Below, piece after piece: positions 1 to 12,220 of a stretch of 64,000 nt of DNA (position 1 is its first letter; the number at the start of each line of letters is the position of its first letter). This DNA is from Hysterangium stoloniferum (lineage: Eukaryota; Basidiomycota; Agaricomycetes; Hysterangiales; Hysterangiaceae): positions 1,054,001 through 1,118,000 of the forward strand of contig WHVD01000012.1 in the NCBI GenBank assembly GCA_015178975.1, written 5' to 3'. Position numbers and translations under genes: made by a program. The notes beneath the pieces were generated by a model. It searched no databases and was not told where the DNA came from. It saw nothing but the letters and a program-made list of their open reading frames with translations.

Positions 1-2040
1 CTAAGTCAACAGCTGAAGCTGATCCTGTTTTCCTCAGATTCCACTCATGTTGCCCTGCCTGATCCTTGTTTTGTCCTGCCCCAGGTTTGTTCAGCTCCCA
101 ATCATTTCTGAATGTTCTGGATGGACTAATTTCCCACAGCACCGGGTGTTTAAATAAGTGCCAAAGTTCCTGGGAGCTTATGTAGTTGCTTAACTAGGTA
201 ATTCACTAACTACTGTACCTACAGTGCTGGAAAAAATACTACAAATTTCAGGAGAATATAAGGAGTAACATAAAATATCATAAGACTATAATGTCATTCA
301 TACTCTAACAAATTCACTGACTGACACATTGATTGATATAAATACATCATTACAAGCTTAATAAACCCTTGTAGTTTGTGTATTTACATGAAGCCAACTC
401 ATACTATCTTTCTAATATTCTGCCCCATCAGTGGTGAAGTTGGGTTCCCAAGTTTTCCACCATTCATTGAGGTATGTTAATTATATTAAATACTTATAAC
501 ATTTATTGATTGTTTCCAGGTAATACAACATATAGTGTTTAATGCCCCTTACTTTCACTGACTTTATCAGTTATTTTGATTCCTTTCTTCTTAACAAGGT
601 GCTCACTACAACCAAATTGTTCTTCTAGGCAAAATTGCCCTGTCTCATGCCTCACCTTTCAGCTTCTCACATTCAAAATATCTCTGAAAGGCCACTGGTG
701 AACTGTGAAAAAGAATTGTTAGCATTAATCCTCTTCTGTTGCTCAAGATTCAAGAAGTTTTGGTTGACCAGCATGAACTAGCTCTGTACTGGCCATTCCC
801 ACACACACCTGCAATGAAGAGAACTAACTTTTTGGGTTTCTAATCCAAAACCCCCCAGAATATCTTTTGGTCTCTGGAGAGGCTTTCTATGATCTTGAAA
901 GATTATCCAGAGATCCTCATCCATCTAACTTGCCTTATACTGCCACTTTAAGGTTGTCAGTTTGTGCACTGTCAATGTCTGGGTGATTTCAAGCATGTTA
1001 CATCACATTGCCAAGCCAAGATGGCAGGTGGCCTATTTGCTCAAAATGAGGAAAGGAAACTCATTCCTTGTATGATTGCCAGCAAGTCTTTGTAGAAATC
1101 TCCACTAAAGGCACTTATATGGATGCTTTCTGGAGATAGACCCAAGATGGAATACCGAGATTCAGAGCTGGATCCAGTCATCATCTATCAGAAACATCCT
1201 TGTGTACTTCTTGTGTTGTTGTTGCTCCATATTGCTTTTGATAATGAAAAGTATGTGGTCCTTCATGGTCTGACCATTCATGTAAATTGTTTGCAGCAAC
1301 TGTTGATTATCATGCATTTTTGGAGTTTTAAGCTACCAGGGAAAGTTTCACTATGTGTGCAAATTTTCCATGGCTTTGAAGGACTTTCCAGAGTACCTCA
1401 TCATGATAGTTAGGTATTTGTCTGGGGGTAGTGGTTTTTGCTTTGTCTATGACACTGTGAAACATAAATGACTCATTCTACTGGTACCAGTTGAGATAGG
1501 AACCCAACCATACATTCAAGACAATCAAGGAGAACTCATTGAGTTTCCCTATATGGCAGAACCACTTCCAATGTATAGTTCATGTTTACCCATCCACTCA
1601 GTTCACACTCACCCACCCACCACAGGCCAAATAGGGTTGGCTAAATGAATATAACTAGCTATATACATTCAATACACAGTATACATATATACCATGGGTG
1701 TGGGGTTATCTCATGGTTCTGTTGCAGCACCCTTTGGGCATCATGTTAAACAGGTCACTCCACCCATGCCAATATCAAAATACCATATAGTCCATGGCAT
1801 TTTCAATGTCAGCACTGTTCTTGAGTTGCAGTGTAGGTGTGAAATTGTGCTTGTGAGGGTTATTGGGACTCACTCAATACATACATACATCTCTGCCTTT
1901 CTGCCTGCCCTGGCTGAGCACACAAGTGTCTTGACCCTGCTCATAACTAAAGAGTGTGATTGCCATTTAACTTATGTTTTGTGCCCTTGCTTGAACTGTT
2001 GGGGTGATAAGAGTATTGGCTGGCTGATAATATCTTGAAC
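1..2040. other. AT-rich degenerate repeat DNA, no gene recognised
   Basis: No open frame here looks like a known protein and no intron-exon structure could be assembled. The base composition and microsatellite-like stretches resemble the old repeat layers to the right. Probably decayed transposon sequence, which is inference. Confidence 0.4.
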
Positions 2041-2330
2041 AGGATTAAGTAAAAGAGTAGGGGAACTTAAGTTGATATTCAAAGTGAAGAACTATAGCAT
2101 ACAGGATGAGAGCTACATATATACTAAAATGAGACAGATGATCAGAAGGCAAACAGTTCAAAAGAAGCAAGTGATGAGGTGGAGGGATGATAGGAACTAA
2201 ATACAAGGTAATAGCAGAATACTAAAAAGGGGTTGAGGTGGCAAATGATATGTACACATAGAGCAGATGGCAGGAAAGTATCAGGATGGGAGTAGAATGG
2301 AATGATTAAGGAGGGTAACCCAAAACTTTA
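2041..2330 (-). repeat. Fragment of LTR family D
   Basis: This stretch shares long diverged blocks with 33890-34190, for example around 'aagttgatat' and 'gacagatgatcagaaggc'. That region belongs to a minus-strand family D LTR ending at 34308. No target-site duplication is visible, so it is a truncated copy. Confidence 0.5.
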
Positions 2331-2448
2331 AAAGTTATTTGTCCACTAAACAAATTCAGTCCATCAGGTGACACTCTGGAGAATAAGGAAATATTAATAT
2401 TTATCTTGTATCTGACAAAAGTTAGTCAAGTATATATGTACAGTAGAA

Positions 2449-4008
2449 TGTTACAACCAGAAAACCTGCTGGACTCCAGGCACTACCTTATATGCCCCAC
2501 ACCCTACATGCACCAGTTATCGGTTTACCAGAATACCTGCCAGACTCTGGATGTCAGACCTGTCTGTGCTCGACCTCCATTACTTCATGTATCAGTCACC
2601 AGAATACCCACCAGAACCCACACCTGTCTATCTCCAACCCTGTCCCACACATCAGTCAATGACCCCACTTGGAAAACCGACAGCTCTCTAACTGAGCCCC
2701 ATTCCTGTTATGGTCAAATGACCTGTCACATTTTGGACTCTGCTCCCACCCCATTCCCATGATGGCCTAACAACCTGTCACATTTCAGACTCCACTCTGC
2801 TCCATCCCATTCCTAACACCAATATGGTGTTTACTTATGTATCTCGTTTCATGATTACTAGTTTGGATTTCATTATTACTGGATTTGGTATGACATACAT
2901 TCCACAGTCTATATAGTCTGGCAGATTGTTATGACCGGAATTCCCGCCAGACTCTGGGCACTAACTTATACGCACCCGCACCCTATACACACCAATTGTC
3001 AGTTTACTGGAATTCCCACCGGACTCCGTCTGTCAGACTTGTCCACGTTCGACTTCATTACATCATGTATCAGTCACTGGACCCCACTTGGACCGATCAT
3101 CCCTCTAACTGAGCCCCATTCCCATTTTAGTCAAATGACCTGTCACGATTTGGACTCCACTCCTGCTCCATTTCCCATTATGGTTTATGACCTGTCATGA
3201 TTCAGACTCCACTCCGTCCCGTTCCATTCCTAACACCAAATTTGGTGTTTACTTATCTCATTTTATGCTTTGCTAGTTTCATTTTCATTATTACTGGATT
3301 TGGTATGTTATTCATTCCACAGTCTATATAGTCTGGCAGATGTTGTACATACAATCCAGTCAGAAAATCAGCTTAGATTCTCCCCAGTAATCTAGTACAT
3401 TTTCCGCTCTAAACTCCTTTTTGAATTACACCGCTCTCGCTAGTCGGAGCACGCATCTATCACTCAACCTCCGACTTATTTATCTCAACTCCCTGACCCC
3501 TTGACCCACAAACTCTGCCCAGACTCCCCAGGACTCCCGTCTGCCCATTTGAAATTGGACAACACGATCTCACGAGGGTGCAGCTTATAAGCTGAAGCCA
3601 AGTCCTACTGTATTTCCCGCAGGTTTCTCCGGAAACCCTCCATGTACACACCCTTAACACAGATGTTGTACATACAATCCAGTCAGAAAATCAGCTTAGA
3701 TTCTCCCCAGTAATCTCAGTACATTTTCTGCTCTAATCTCCTTTTTGAAACACACTGCTATTTTACCTCATTGGGGCCCATGGGCTCTGACCTATCTATC
3801 ACTTGACCTCCACAGATTTCCTGCAGTTGACTCCCCAACCTCTCAATTCACCAACTACTCCCAGACTCCCCAGGATTCCCATCTGCCTGTCTGAAATTGG
3901 ACAACACGATCTCACAAGGGTGCAGCCTATAAGCTGAAGCCAAGTCCTACCAGCTTTCCTGTGGGTTTCTCCAGAAACCCTCCAATAAGCTCTGTGCATT
4001 CCTTAACA
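2449..4008 (+). repeat. Solo LTR, family A (outer copy, interrupted)
   Basis: The element starts TGTTACAACC and ends CCTTAACA. Flanking 5-mers are TAGAA (2444-2448) and TAGAT (4009-4013), an imperfect target-site duplication. Without the nested LTR at 2927-3659 and its duplicated 5-mer it is about 822 bp, matching the 820 bp of the family A copy at 8266-10123. The family block ATAAGCTGAAGCCAAGTCC is at 3929-3947. No internal coding region is attached, so it reads as a solo LTR. Confidence 0.85.
2927..3659 (+). repeat. Solo LTR, family A, nested in another family A LTR
   Basis: Starts TGTTATGACC and ends CCTTAACA. Perfect target-site duplication CAGAT at 2922-2926 and 3660-3664. Length 733 bp. 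The host LTR resumes exactly after the duplication with the same TTGTACATACAATCC sequence seen in other copies. An 18-bp near-palindrome centred on CAAATTTG (about 3232-3249) is a family hallmark. Confidence 0.9.
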
Positions 4009-4019
4009 TAGATTATCCT

Positions 4020-5387
4020 TTTGGGGATAAGTTCCACAACATGGATTGGTTGGCCAGATAGTGCTGGTTAATCTTCTAAACCAAATAAATTTAAATTATA
4101 TGAACTACATTTGAAAGCTCACATGTATACAAGAGAATGTACCTTATTTCAAAGATCAAGTCATATGACATTTGTGGATATTTTAAAAGTCACAGAAATA
4201 CTAGAGAATGCATCTCATCCCAAAGATTAAGTCATAACCCAGATAATCTTGTTTAACCATGGCATTTGTGCATATTTTAAAAGAGTATACAAGTCTTAAA
4301 GGTGAAATTTTGGGGTAATGAAATATAAATCCCTAAAACATGTAGTCATAGCCAGAGGAAATCTCACTTAAAAATATGAGTACTTTTCCATAAGATTTTG
4401 TATATTCAATGAATTGTGACTATCCCCTAAAAAGGTAATCTATAGTAAACCAAGTATCAGGGTGCCAGGGGTGGATATGCTGCAGTCAAGGTACTGATAA
4501 CAGGATGCCAGAGATTTGTCTGGGGCCCAAAAAGGTGAGGATCCTAACATGGTTCCATGTCTCAAGAGCTGTGCCAGGGGTAATTATTCATGCCTGTGGT
4601 ATAAGTAGTACTTCCTTGTTGTTATTAGTTGGTTTTTTTTGAAATACAAGTATCATAACTACTCCATTCAGTGCTTGTTTCACTTAAGGTTTATACTAGT
4701 TCATAACTAGTAGAACTTACAATCCAGAGGTTATTCCCTGCCAGATGGATAAAAGGGTGGTTGTCATCACACTCCTCATGTTTGATACCATGATTGTAAT
4801 ACACAATGTGCCGGTGTGGGAAAATTCTCCTGAAAGTGATCTCATGTGAAATGCAGTGGGGACAACTTTGAAAGGGAGTGCACAAGGACTTTCATCCAGG
4901 ATTAAGTCCTCATTTCTCCCAGTATAAACCTGCTTGGGATGATCAAAGAAGAAAGTAAAAGTTACAGTTGAGGGGTCCAACAGTCTTACAGTGGACAATG
5001 TCACAGTCATTTTGTTCCATGCTTCATTTCTATTTTGTCTCTACATCTCACTGTCAAGCAGCTACAATTATGAATGCCCCCATTTCTGCAGACATAATTG
5101 TATGTCCATTTGCAACTTGGACAGGAATCTGAAAGATTTGGTAACTTGAAAACCAGTGATGATGAGGTATCATATGTGGGAAAGCACCTGTGTCAGCAGT
5201 CCAGTCAGAACTAGTATGGCCAAGGAGAGCACAAGTTGGATCAGAAGAGTCAGGGATGAAAGCACTTGCATTTCCAGCAGTCTCTGGCTGTTTCTCTTCA
5301 GATGCCTTGTCTGAGATGTCAGGTTTAGCTGCCTTTCCTTTTTTCTGATGCTTTTTCTTGGCCTGGTTCTGTGTAGCTACAGTGAGG
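4020..5387 (-). pseudogene. Copia-type gag-pol fragment (protease region)
   Basis: On the minus strand, 5054-5387 translates to a Lys-rich segment followed by WTADTGAFPHM and WFSSYQIF, the usual aspartic protease start of Copia polyproteins (DTGA active site). Downstream (4690-5010) only scattered frames remain. The right edge is cut at the TA where a mariner element inserted (5388). The matching gag part lies at 7926-8265 on the far side of that insertion. The segment below about 4690 holds nothing recognisable. Confidence 0.65.
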
Positions 5388-6378
5388 GACAAAACTCTTC
5401 CAATGATTTTTAGTTGTGAAAAGATTCTTGAATAACCTAAGGACCACTGTAGCTACAGACCTAAGATTTGGTGGGAAGTTAGGTCTATATGTTATCTATT
5501 TACCCTAAAAATATCATGACAAAAGCATCAGGATTTCCCATCCTATAAATAAAATACTAATAAAAATGCATTGGAAGGGTTTCATCCCTGTTATCAGAAA
5601 GAACACAAATCAAACAATCTAGTATTTGGTATAGCCTCCCTTGGCCTTCACAACAGGCTCAACCCTTCTAGGCATACTCTCTACGAAGTTCTGATAAGTA
5701 GACATATGAATCTTCTCCCACTCTGTCTGAACCCTCTCCCACAACTCATGAATACTCTTGGGTGCCACTTCATGCTCTCCCAGCCTCCTTTTGAGGGAAT
5801 GTCAGAGGTGTTCAATGGGTTAAGATCAGTAGACTGAGGTACCTATACCATGACCACAAATCCACTGTCTTTGAACCAATTGGTGGCCTTCTTGCTCTTG
5901 TGTTTGGGGTCATTGTCCTGCTGAAAGACTACATCTTATGTATGTGTCTTTGCCATAATGCTCTATAGTTGCTTGAAGTTCATCTTCTAGGTGCCAATAT
6001 AATTGTCAGTATCTATTCTCTTATCAATCTTCGTGGAATATCCTGGGCCTCCTTACAACATATAGCCCTACAATATCAGATTTACTCCTCCAAATTTGAC
6101 TGTGCCCTCAACCAGCCTATCACTGAGTCCCTCTCCTACCCCTCTCCTGCCCTTTTCCACATCCACTTCCTCCCATCTGACCCCAAACAATTAATTTTTG
6201 TCTCATCTGACCAAACAACCCTCTTCCAATCATCCACAGTCCAGTCCTTGTATGTCAGAGCAAAGTCCATCCTTGCCTTCCTATGCCTCTTAGTGAGTAA
6301 AGGGCTCTTCACCAGAGCCCTCATTCCAGCCTTCTTGAGTGCCTACAAACAGTCCTCACTGAAATGGACTCCTTAGTC

Positions 6379-6700
6379 TGTTAGAATATGATAAGGTTAC
6401 AATTAGTACTATCTCATATCTTGTCTTGTGATTGTATCTGGTTCCGGTTCATGGACTTCTGTGATAGCATAAATAGTTTAGTGTTAGAGTTCACACACAG
6501 ATCAGTGCACAGACCAACACACAGACTATGTATTCTAGTATATGTATACATGTAGTTAGTTCAGATGAGGAGTAGATCCCTCATCTGAAAGCCTAGTTAT
6601 ATCACCAGTTTATATCTACACCACTCTACTTAAGCTACTCACATACCTCTGTAGAGAGTCCTTGTACTGTAGTCTCCCAGGCTATCAGATTATCCTAATA
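6379..6700 (+). repeat. Solo LTR, family E, inside mariner
   Basis: Starts TGTTAGAATATG and ends TATCCTAATA. Flanking 5-mers TAGTC (6374-6378) and CAGTC (6701-6705) match at four of five positions. At 322 bp it equals the inverted family E copy at 35794-36116 (323 bp). It separates the N-terminal and catalytic parts of the mariner transposase. Confidence 0.75.
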
Positions 6701-7111
6701 CAGTCATATCTCAAAGGGTTTTGGTGACCTCAGTAGCATTTTCAGCCTTCTGAGACATGATTTCTCAAATGGAATAATGAATATATAAGGGGGAAAGCTT
6801 GCATGTTTGGCCACCAGATGATTTGGCAAGTGATAGGCAATGGGTAGAGTGAATTCTGGATATAGTGGACAGACCCCAGCCAGTGATTTAGAGATCTGAG
6901 AAGCAGACTTGCCCTTTTTGAACAAAGTCAGAATGTGGCTAAGCTAAGCAAGAGTAAGAGCCTTCATGGTGTAGAGTGTTGAGTTGTAGGAATGTTGTTG
7001 AATTAGAAAGTGAACAGCTGTATATATGTACATATATTTAATTTTGACAGGTCACATGAACTTTATTTGCACTTATTTGCATATAATCAATAGGATTATG
7101 TGTTAATCATG

Positions 7112-7832
7112 TGTTAGGATCCCAGTCATTTGGCCCCCCACAACCTCATTTCACTCTCCCCATCCTCTGGCATCCTGCCATTGGTACCCCCGACCACCAG
7201 TGTCACCACCCACAACACTGACACTTGTTTCACTATGGTTTTCCCTTTCCATCATCCCATCCCACCTCCATTCTGATGCTCTCCCATCACCCATTCTACA
7301 TGTAAATGTTATTTGCCACCTCATACCCTCTAGAATACTTTCACTACATTGTATTTAGTTCTAGTCTGATCCCTACCCTTTCCTGTGCTTCATTTGACCT
7401 GTTACTACTTCCCACTTCCTTGATTGGCCCTCCACTCATCCATTACACCTTCATATATAAAGTTCCTACCATGTATGCTACTACTCTTCAGTTCTAATAT
7501 TGACTTAGATTACTCCTGTTTAGTATCCTACCATCTTACTCCTCCCCAATACCCCCCTAAGGTGTCATTGGTAAGCTGCAACCCTCTACTTTATGACTCT
7601 TAGCATATCAGCCCTCTGGTTGAGTGAGCTAAGTGTTGTCTTCAGTTCTTATTGTACTATCTGCTCTGTTTGAAATACTGGAGCACCTTAATAGTTCATA
7701 CAAGGGTGCAACACATAAGTTGAAGCCAAGCTTCACCCATTTTATAGAGTCAGACCCCCCAACTAGTATGATCTCTATCATTGGCCCCCCAACATAGAGC
7801 CCTCTCTTAACCCCTTTGCTTAGATCTTAACA
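7112..7832 (+). repeat. Solo LTR, family D, inside mariner
   Basis: Starts TGTTAGGATCCC, ends GATCTTAACA, with a perfect duplication TCATG at 7107-7111 and 7833-7837. Length 721 bp. The shared LTR block appears in variant form (ATAAGTTGAAGCCAAG, 7715-7730). The mariner inner repeat resumes at 7838 immediately after the duplication. Confidence 0.88.
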
Positions 7833-8704
7833 TCATGTGACAGGGACAAAACCCTTCCAATGTGTTTTTATTAGTATTTTATTTATAGTGTGGGAAATAC
7901 TGATGCTTATGTACCCTTTAGGGTACAAATTCTGGATCCATGCACAACATGACTCATCAATGAAATCAGAGACTCATTTGGTTCTTTATGTATGACTGTT
8001 AAAGAGATCATTGTAGACACTGAAGCAAACTGCAGGGAGTTGCTCATTATGTGTCTGTTCCATTTTAGACCACATACTGTCAATGTCAATGTGGATGCAC
8101 AGTATAAGTCCAAGAGAATGCCATATGATGCCAGCTGCTTTGTTAGAGTGTTGCACCTAGGGCTGGGAGCAAAGTGGCATCATCAGGCTGCTTCTCTTTG
8201 CCAGTGGCAATGGAAGGATATATGCAACAGCCCCATTATATCATGTTTCTAATACTCATAATTGGTGTTACGACCGGACAATCCCACCGGACTTCGGGCA
8301 CTAACCCGTACGCCCCCATGCCCTACAAGCACCAATTGTCTGTTTATAGGATTTCCCACCCAGACTCCATACGTCAAGACTCATTACGTTCGACCTCATT
8401 ACGATACATATCAGTCACTGAACTTCCCCCGGACTCTGTCTCTGTCTATGTCTGTCTTCGTCCCACACATCAGTCACTGGACCCCACTTAGAATCCCGTC
8501 ACCACTCTAATCGAGCCCCGTTCCCATTTTAGTCAAATGACCTGTCACAATTTAGGACTCCGCTCCCGCTCTGTTTCCCATTATGGGTTATGCTCTGTCA
8601 CGATTTGGACTCCGCTCTGTTCCGTCCCGTTCCTAACACCAAATTTGGTGTTTACTATTCCCGTTCTATGTTTTGTTAGTTTCATTTCGTCATTACTGGA
8701 TTTG

Positions 8705-9737
8705 TGTTACGACCGTGTCGTAACCCATGTCGCAACCCGATGGTCTCCGAGAATACTACAGTCTATCAATGTTCGAAGTTATTGATCAAGTCATCATTTC
8801 GGCAACCTTCGGAACACCGACACTGACGTATACCTTCACGGCAATCAAACCTCGTTTACGCCCCTGTCAAAATATACTCTACCATCTGGTTATGCTTTGA
8901 TACGTCCCCTTTCATTATGATGATCCGTTTTACTCTATGTTTCACATATGCCCATATATACCTGTAGCCCGTGGACTATTCCCTTTTCTCGTAATTCCGC
9001 TCTCGGCTAAATCTCGGCTTCCGAACTTATCATAACTTTCCGGTTCCTAGTCAAGCTTATTTGTCAATGCCATTTTCCGCTCTTCCCTTAGTTAGTAGTT
9101 TCTAGACGCCGATAACTCGTATATAAGACCCATTGTAATGTAACTACTAGACAATCAGAATATCGACTTAGAATATCGACTTAGATCGACTTATATACCC
9201 CTCTAATTTCCGACTCCATTATCTATTCATGAACACCACATTCCGACTCCATCCGATTTACGATTCAACCTACATTTACGACTTCAACCTCTAATCTCCG
9301 ACTCTCAGTCTCCGACTCTCTCAGTCTCCGACTCTCAGTCCCCGACTCTCAGTTTCCGACTCTCAGTCCCCGACTCTCAGTCTCCGACTCTCAGTCTCCA
9401 ACTGTCTCAGTCTCCAACTCTCAGTCTCCGACTCCCAGTCTCCGACTCTCAGTCTCCGACTCTCAGTCTCCGACTCTCAGTCTCCGACTCTCTCAGTCTC
9501 TGACTCTCTCAGCCTCCGACTCTTGGTCTCCGACCCCTCAACCCAACCCTCAACTTATCCTTCGGTTTCCGATCGGTAGTTTACCGAGAGGTTTACTTGA
9601 CAGGACTAGTTTTCGCCCGCCCGAAATTTAAGGACACCTGACGGTAACTTGCGAGGGCGCAGCACATAAGCTGAAGCCAAGTCCTTCCGTTCGGTCCCTG
9701 TCGGCCAGCCGACATCCATCAGTTTCTGCTCTTAACA
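8705..9737 (+). repeat. Solo LTR, family B, nested in family A LTR
   Basis: Starts TGTTACGACCGTG and ends GCTCTTAACA, with a perfect duplication ATTTG at 8700-8704 and 9738-9742. It is 1033 bp, about 300 bp longer than the family B copy at 34570-35294, mostly because of an internal tandem repeat. The shared block is at 9666-9684. Confidence 0.92.
9288..9535 (+). repeat. Tandem repeat of CGACTCTCAGTCTC units
   Basis: About 14-nt units (variants with CCCCGACTCTCAG and CTCTCTCAG) repeat roughly seventeen times inside the family B LTR. The other family B copy (34570-35294) lacks the array, so it expanded in this copy. Confidence 0.9.
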
Positions 9738-10200
9738 ATTTGGTATGTCATTCACTCCACGGTCTATATAAACTGGCAGATGTTGTACATACAATCCAGT
9801 CAGAAAATTAGCTTAGATTCCCCCCAGTAATCTAATAACATTTTCCCCTCTAAAACCTTGCTTGATTCACATCGCTCTCACTAGTCAGAGCCCACAGGCT
9901 CCGGCACATCTATCTCTCTCAACTATCTCGACTCATGACCCACAACCTACAACCTACAACCTACAACCCACGAACCCCTGCCCGGACTCCCCAGGATTCC
10001 CATTCGCCTGTTCAAAATTGGACAACATGATCTAGCGAGGGCGCAGCCTATAAGCTGAAGCCAAGTCCTACCGGATATCCCGCGGGTTTCTCCAGAAACC
10101 CGCCCTGTGTGTGTATCCTAACAATTGGTCTCCTCCAAGATAACAGAATGTTTGTTGCTATCACTGGATGTCATGGCACATCAGGATCACCAAGAATTTA

Positions 10201-10826
10201 ACTAAGTATTTGAAAAGTATCTGATTGGACAAGCAGTTGTAACACCACCTAGCTCAAAAGGGTTACTTTGATGTTGCTAGGAAGGTAAAAACACAGGCCC
10301 ACTGAAGAGCACAATGCCAACAGTTCAAGTGTGGTGTATCCAAGAGATGGTGATATGGAAATGACAAATGACGTGCCACAGACCCAAGGAAAGGTCAGAG
10401 GTGGGGCCTAAACCCCCTTTTGAATGGAGCTGCTGGTTATGTTATCCCAAAGATAGACTTATTAATCCCAATCTGGACTGTTCTCCTTTCATGCAACCTC
10501 ACCTATTCAAAGGACCATTTTCAGACCCATTGTCCATTATATTTCAGTCAGTCAATGCCTTCATACTGATTCATATATACTCAGACTACATGCTACAATC
10601 TCTAAAACGCCGGGCATCTACGCATGCTCAATCTGAATGGGTTTCGGCACTAGATACATAATATGACGAGACAATAGGTCGTACAATCATGATCCATGCT
10701 CTCTGGCTCTGGCCCTTCTAGTGTACTAGCGCGCGTTTGGGGGGGGATTGCAAACGCATGCGTTACTATACACCAACTCTGTTCCAGGAGATCTGTGCGG
10801 CATATGCGAGGTCAAGCCGGATTCAG
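10201..10826. other. Intergenic, end of repeat block
   Basis: No gene is recognisable. The left part is probably the 5' flank of the Copia remnant. A G-run (TTTGGGGGGGGATTG) lies at about 10737-10750. The APH gene terminates just to the right. Confidence 0.35.
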
Positions 10827-12220
10827 TCAAGAAGAATCTCCTTCGCCCGTTTCATGATCCTCTGACCGTTCAGGGCTCACATCATCTGCAATGATACATA
10901 AATACTAGAACAGAGATGCAAACGTTGTGACGTACCTGTAATTTCTGCAATAGTTCCAGGCGTTTGCCCTAGTGCATACCAAGCACCTTCCCTAATTCCT
11001 TCCTCTACCTCATACCCAAGTAGGCTACTCCCAAAAACAAACGTCGAAAGATGGTCAACAATTCCAGATGTCGCTATTCCATTGGAAACAGCAATGTACA
11101 GCGTGGTCCAGATATGTGAGTTGCGCGTGATGTGCGTAAGTTTTCCTCTAGACACACGCGTGATTGCATCGAGGTACGCTCCGCGGTAAGTCGCGAGTTC
11201 AGCAGGCGAGTCATAGTCCGCGTTATCTTCTGGAGAGGCATCTTTGGACCAGCCGTAGAACAGCGGGTCCCAATCTACTGTGAGCCACATGGGATACGCT
11301 GCTGCACCACCCTGGCGGGGACAAATGTTCACGTTATCCCAGTCGATGATTCCGGTGATGGTACCGTCGTCATCGACAAGCACGTTCTGAGAGTCAAAGT
11401 CAGGATGAGACAAAACGAAGGGAGGTCCGTCTAGTTTGCTGTCGGTGAGAGCAGAAAGGAATAATTGAAGTACTGCTAGCATCGGCGCGTCAGATGTGTG
11501 TCGTCTGATGGACAAGAGGAAGGACAGGTATGAAAGGGCAGTGTCAAAGGGGCCAGCAGGAACCGGAGTGTCCGGTTCTTTGTAACCTTGGACATCTCTT
11601 ATTAAAGCCGACTCGTCAGGGAATGGTACAACACGATACATTCCAGAGGTGCCATCCCAGTCAAGACGACCAATCTGATCGAACTCGAATGCGGAAAGCT
11701 CTGTCATCCACCCTGCAATCTGCTCGAATATTCTTTCCCGCTTGAGGTCTGTGATCCAGTTTTTGTCGTTCCAAAGCTTCGAGAGATTTGTCCCCGGTAT
11801 GAAGTCCATAATGATAAATGGGTATGAGAGAATGTTGTGAGAATCAAGGGACCAGTCGTGAATACGGGGTATTGGCATGGAAGTCTTGGATGATATGAAG
11901 CGTTGGGTGACAATGTCGAGGTATAAGGAGCGTGCACGGGAGGGGCTAAAGACATCACCTCTAGAAGGCACGCGGATGGCCCATTTAATTCCATCAGAAA
12001 AGGAAACCTCATACACGATATTAAAGAATCCCGTCTGTGGCGGAGTGGAAACTACGCATGAGGTTTCTGGAAGAAGGTCGGTGTAGAGCTTTTGACGAGT
12101 TGTGAGGGCTAGGTCTCGAAGATGCAGGGGGTTGATGGAGGCGATGATGGCGGAGAATTCCTCATCTCCTTCCTCCTCCGACTCATCGTTAGGAGTGTGG
12201 GGTAATTGTTGCTTAAGCAT
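10827..12220 (-). CDS. APH-family phosphotransferase / aminoglycoside-type kinase-like protein
   Basis: Predicted 447 aa in two exons (12220-10936 and 10885-10827, 50-nt intron with GTACGT donor and TTGCAG acceptor). The APH/choline-kinase fold is shown by the Brenner-type motif HPDFDSQN (about residue 272) and the metal-binding IIDWD (about residue 291). The N lobe has IKWAIRVPS with a candidate lysine. Members of this fungal family are soluble phosphotransferases; the substrate here is unknown. The open frame extends upstream of 12220, but the first ATG is at 12220 and a TATATAA lies about 100 nt upstream. Splicing replaces a short tail by an acidic one (SPERSEDHETGEGDSS). It is convergent with nothing on the left and divergent from the kinase on the right. 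Confidence 0.85.

Larger units (their letters stand above)
5390..7925 (-). mobile_element. Tc1/mariner element, degenerate, interrupted by two LTRs
   Basis: The left terminal inverted repeat starts CAGTGAGGGACAAAACTC at 5390 next to a TA (5388-5389). The transposase reads on the minus strand: an N-terminal helix-turn-helix part (KGKSASQISKSL, near 6900) and a catalytic part with VVWSDETKIN (near 6220) in different pieces. Removing LTRs at 6379-6700 and 7112-7832 leaves roughly 1.5 kb, close to the 1603 bp of the full-length element at 46398. Frames are broken. The right repeat is truncated near 7925. Confidence 0.7.
8266..10123 (+). repeat. Solo LTR, family A (outer copy, interrupted)
   Basis: Starts TGTTACGACCGG and ends ATCCTAACA, with a perfect target-site duplication ATTGG at 8261-8265 and 10124-10128. 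Subtracting the nested family B LTR and its duplication leaves 820 bp. The shared block is at 10050-10068, near the 3' end. Confidence 0.92.
7926..10200 (-). pseudogene. Copia-type gag fragment, split by nested LTRs
   Basis: The minus strand at 7926-8113 reads like the middle of a Copia gag (HKEPNESLISLMSHVV). The sequence around 8226-8265 joined to 10124-10160 reads TNYE-stop-KHDIMGLLHIS, like the N-terminal NYxxWkxxM gag motif with a stop in it. The family A LTR at 8266-10123 sits inside this frame. Together with 4690-5387 it is one old Copia insertion. Confidence 0.55.

Noticed and set aside
1694-3200. Several 90-118 codon frames
   Set aside because: They lie across LTR boundaries or in low-complexity repeat DNA and have no protein-like pattern.
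3579-3610. Shared LTR block as a tRNA or small RNA gene
   Set aside because: No cloverleaf could be drawn around it; it stays within LTR boundaries.
9288-9535. CRISPR-like array
   Set aside because: The units are contiguous without spacers and lie inside a fungal LTR; it is a minisatellite.
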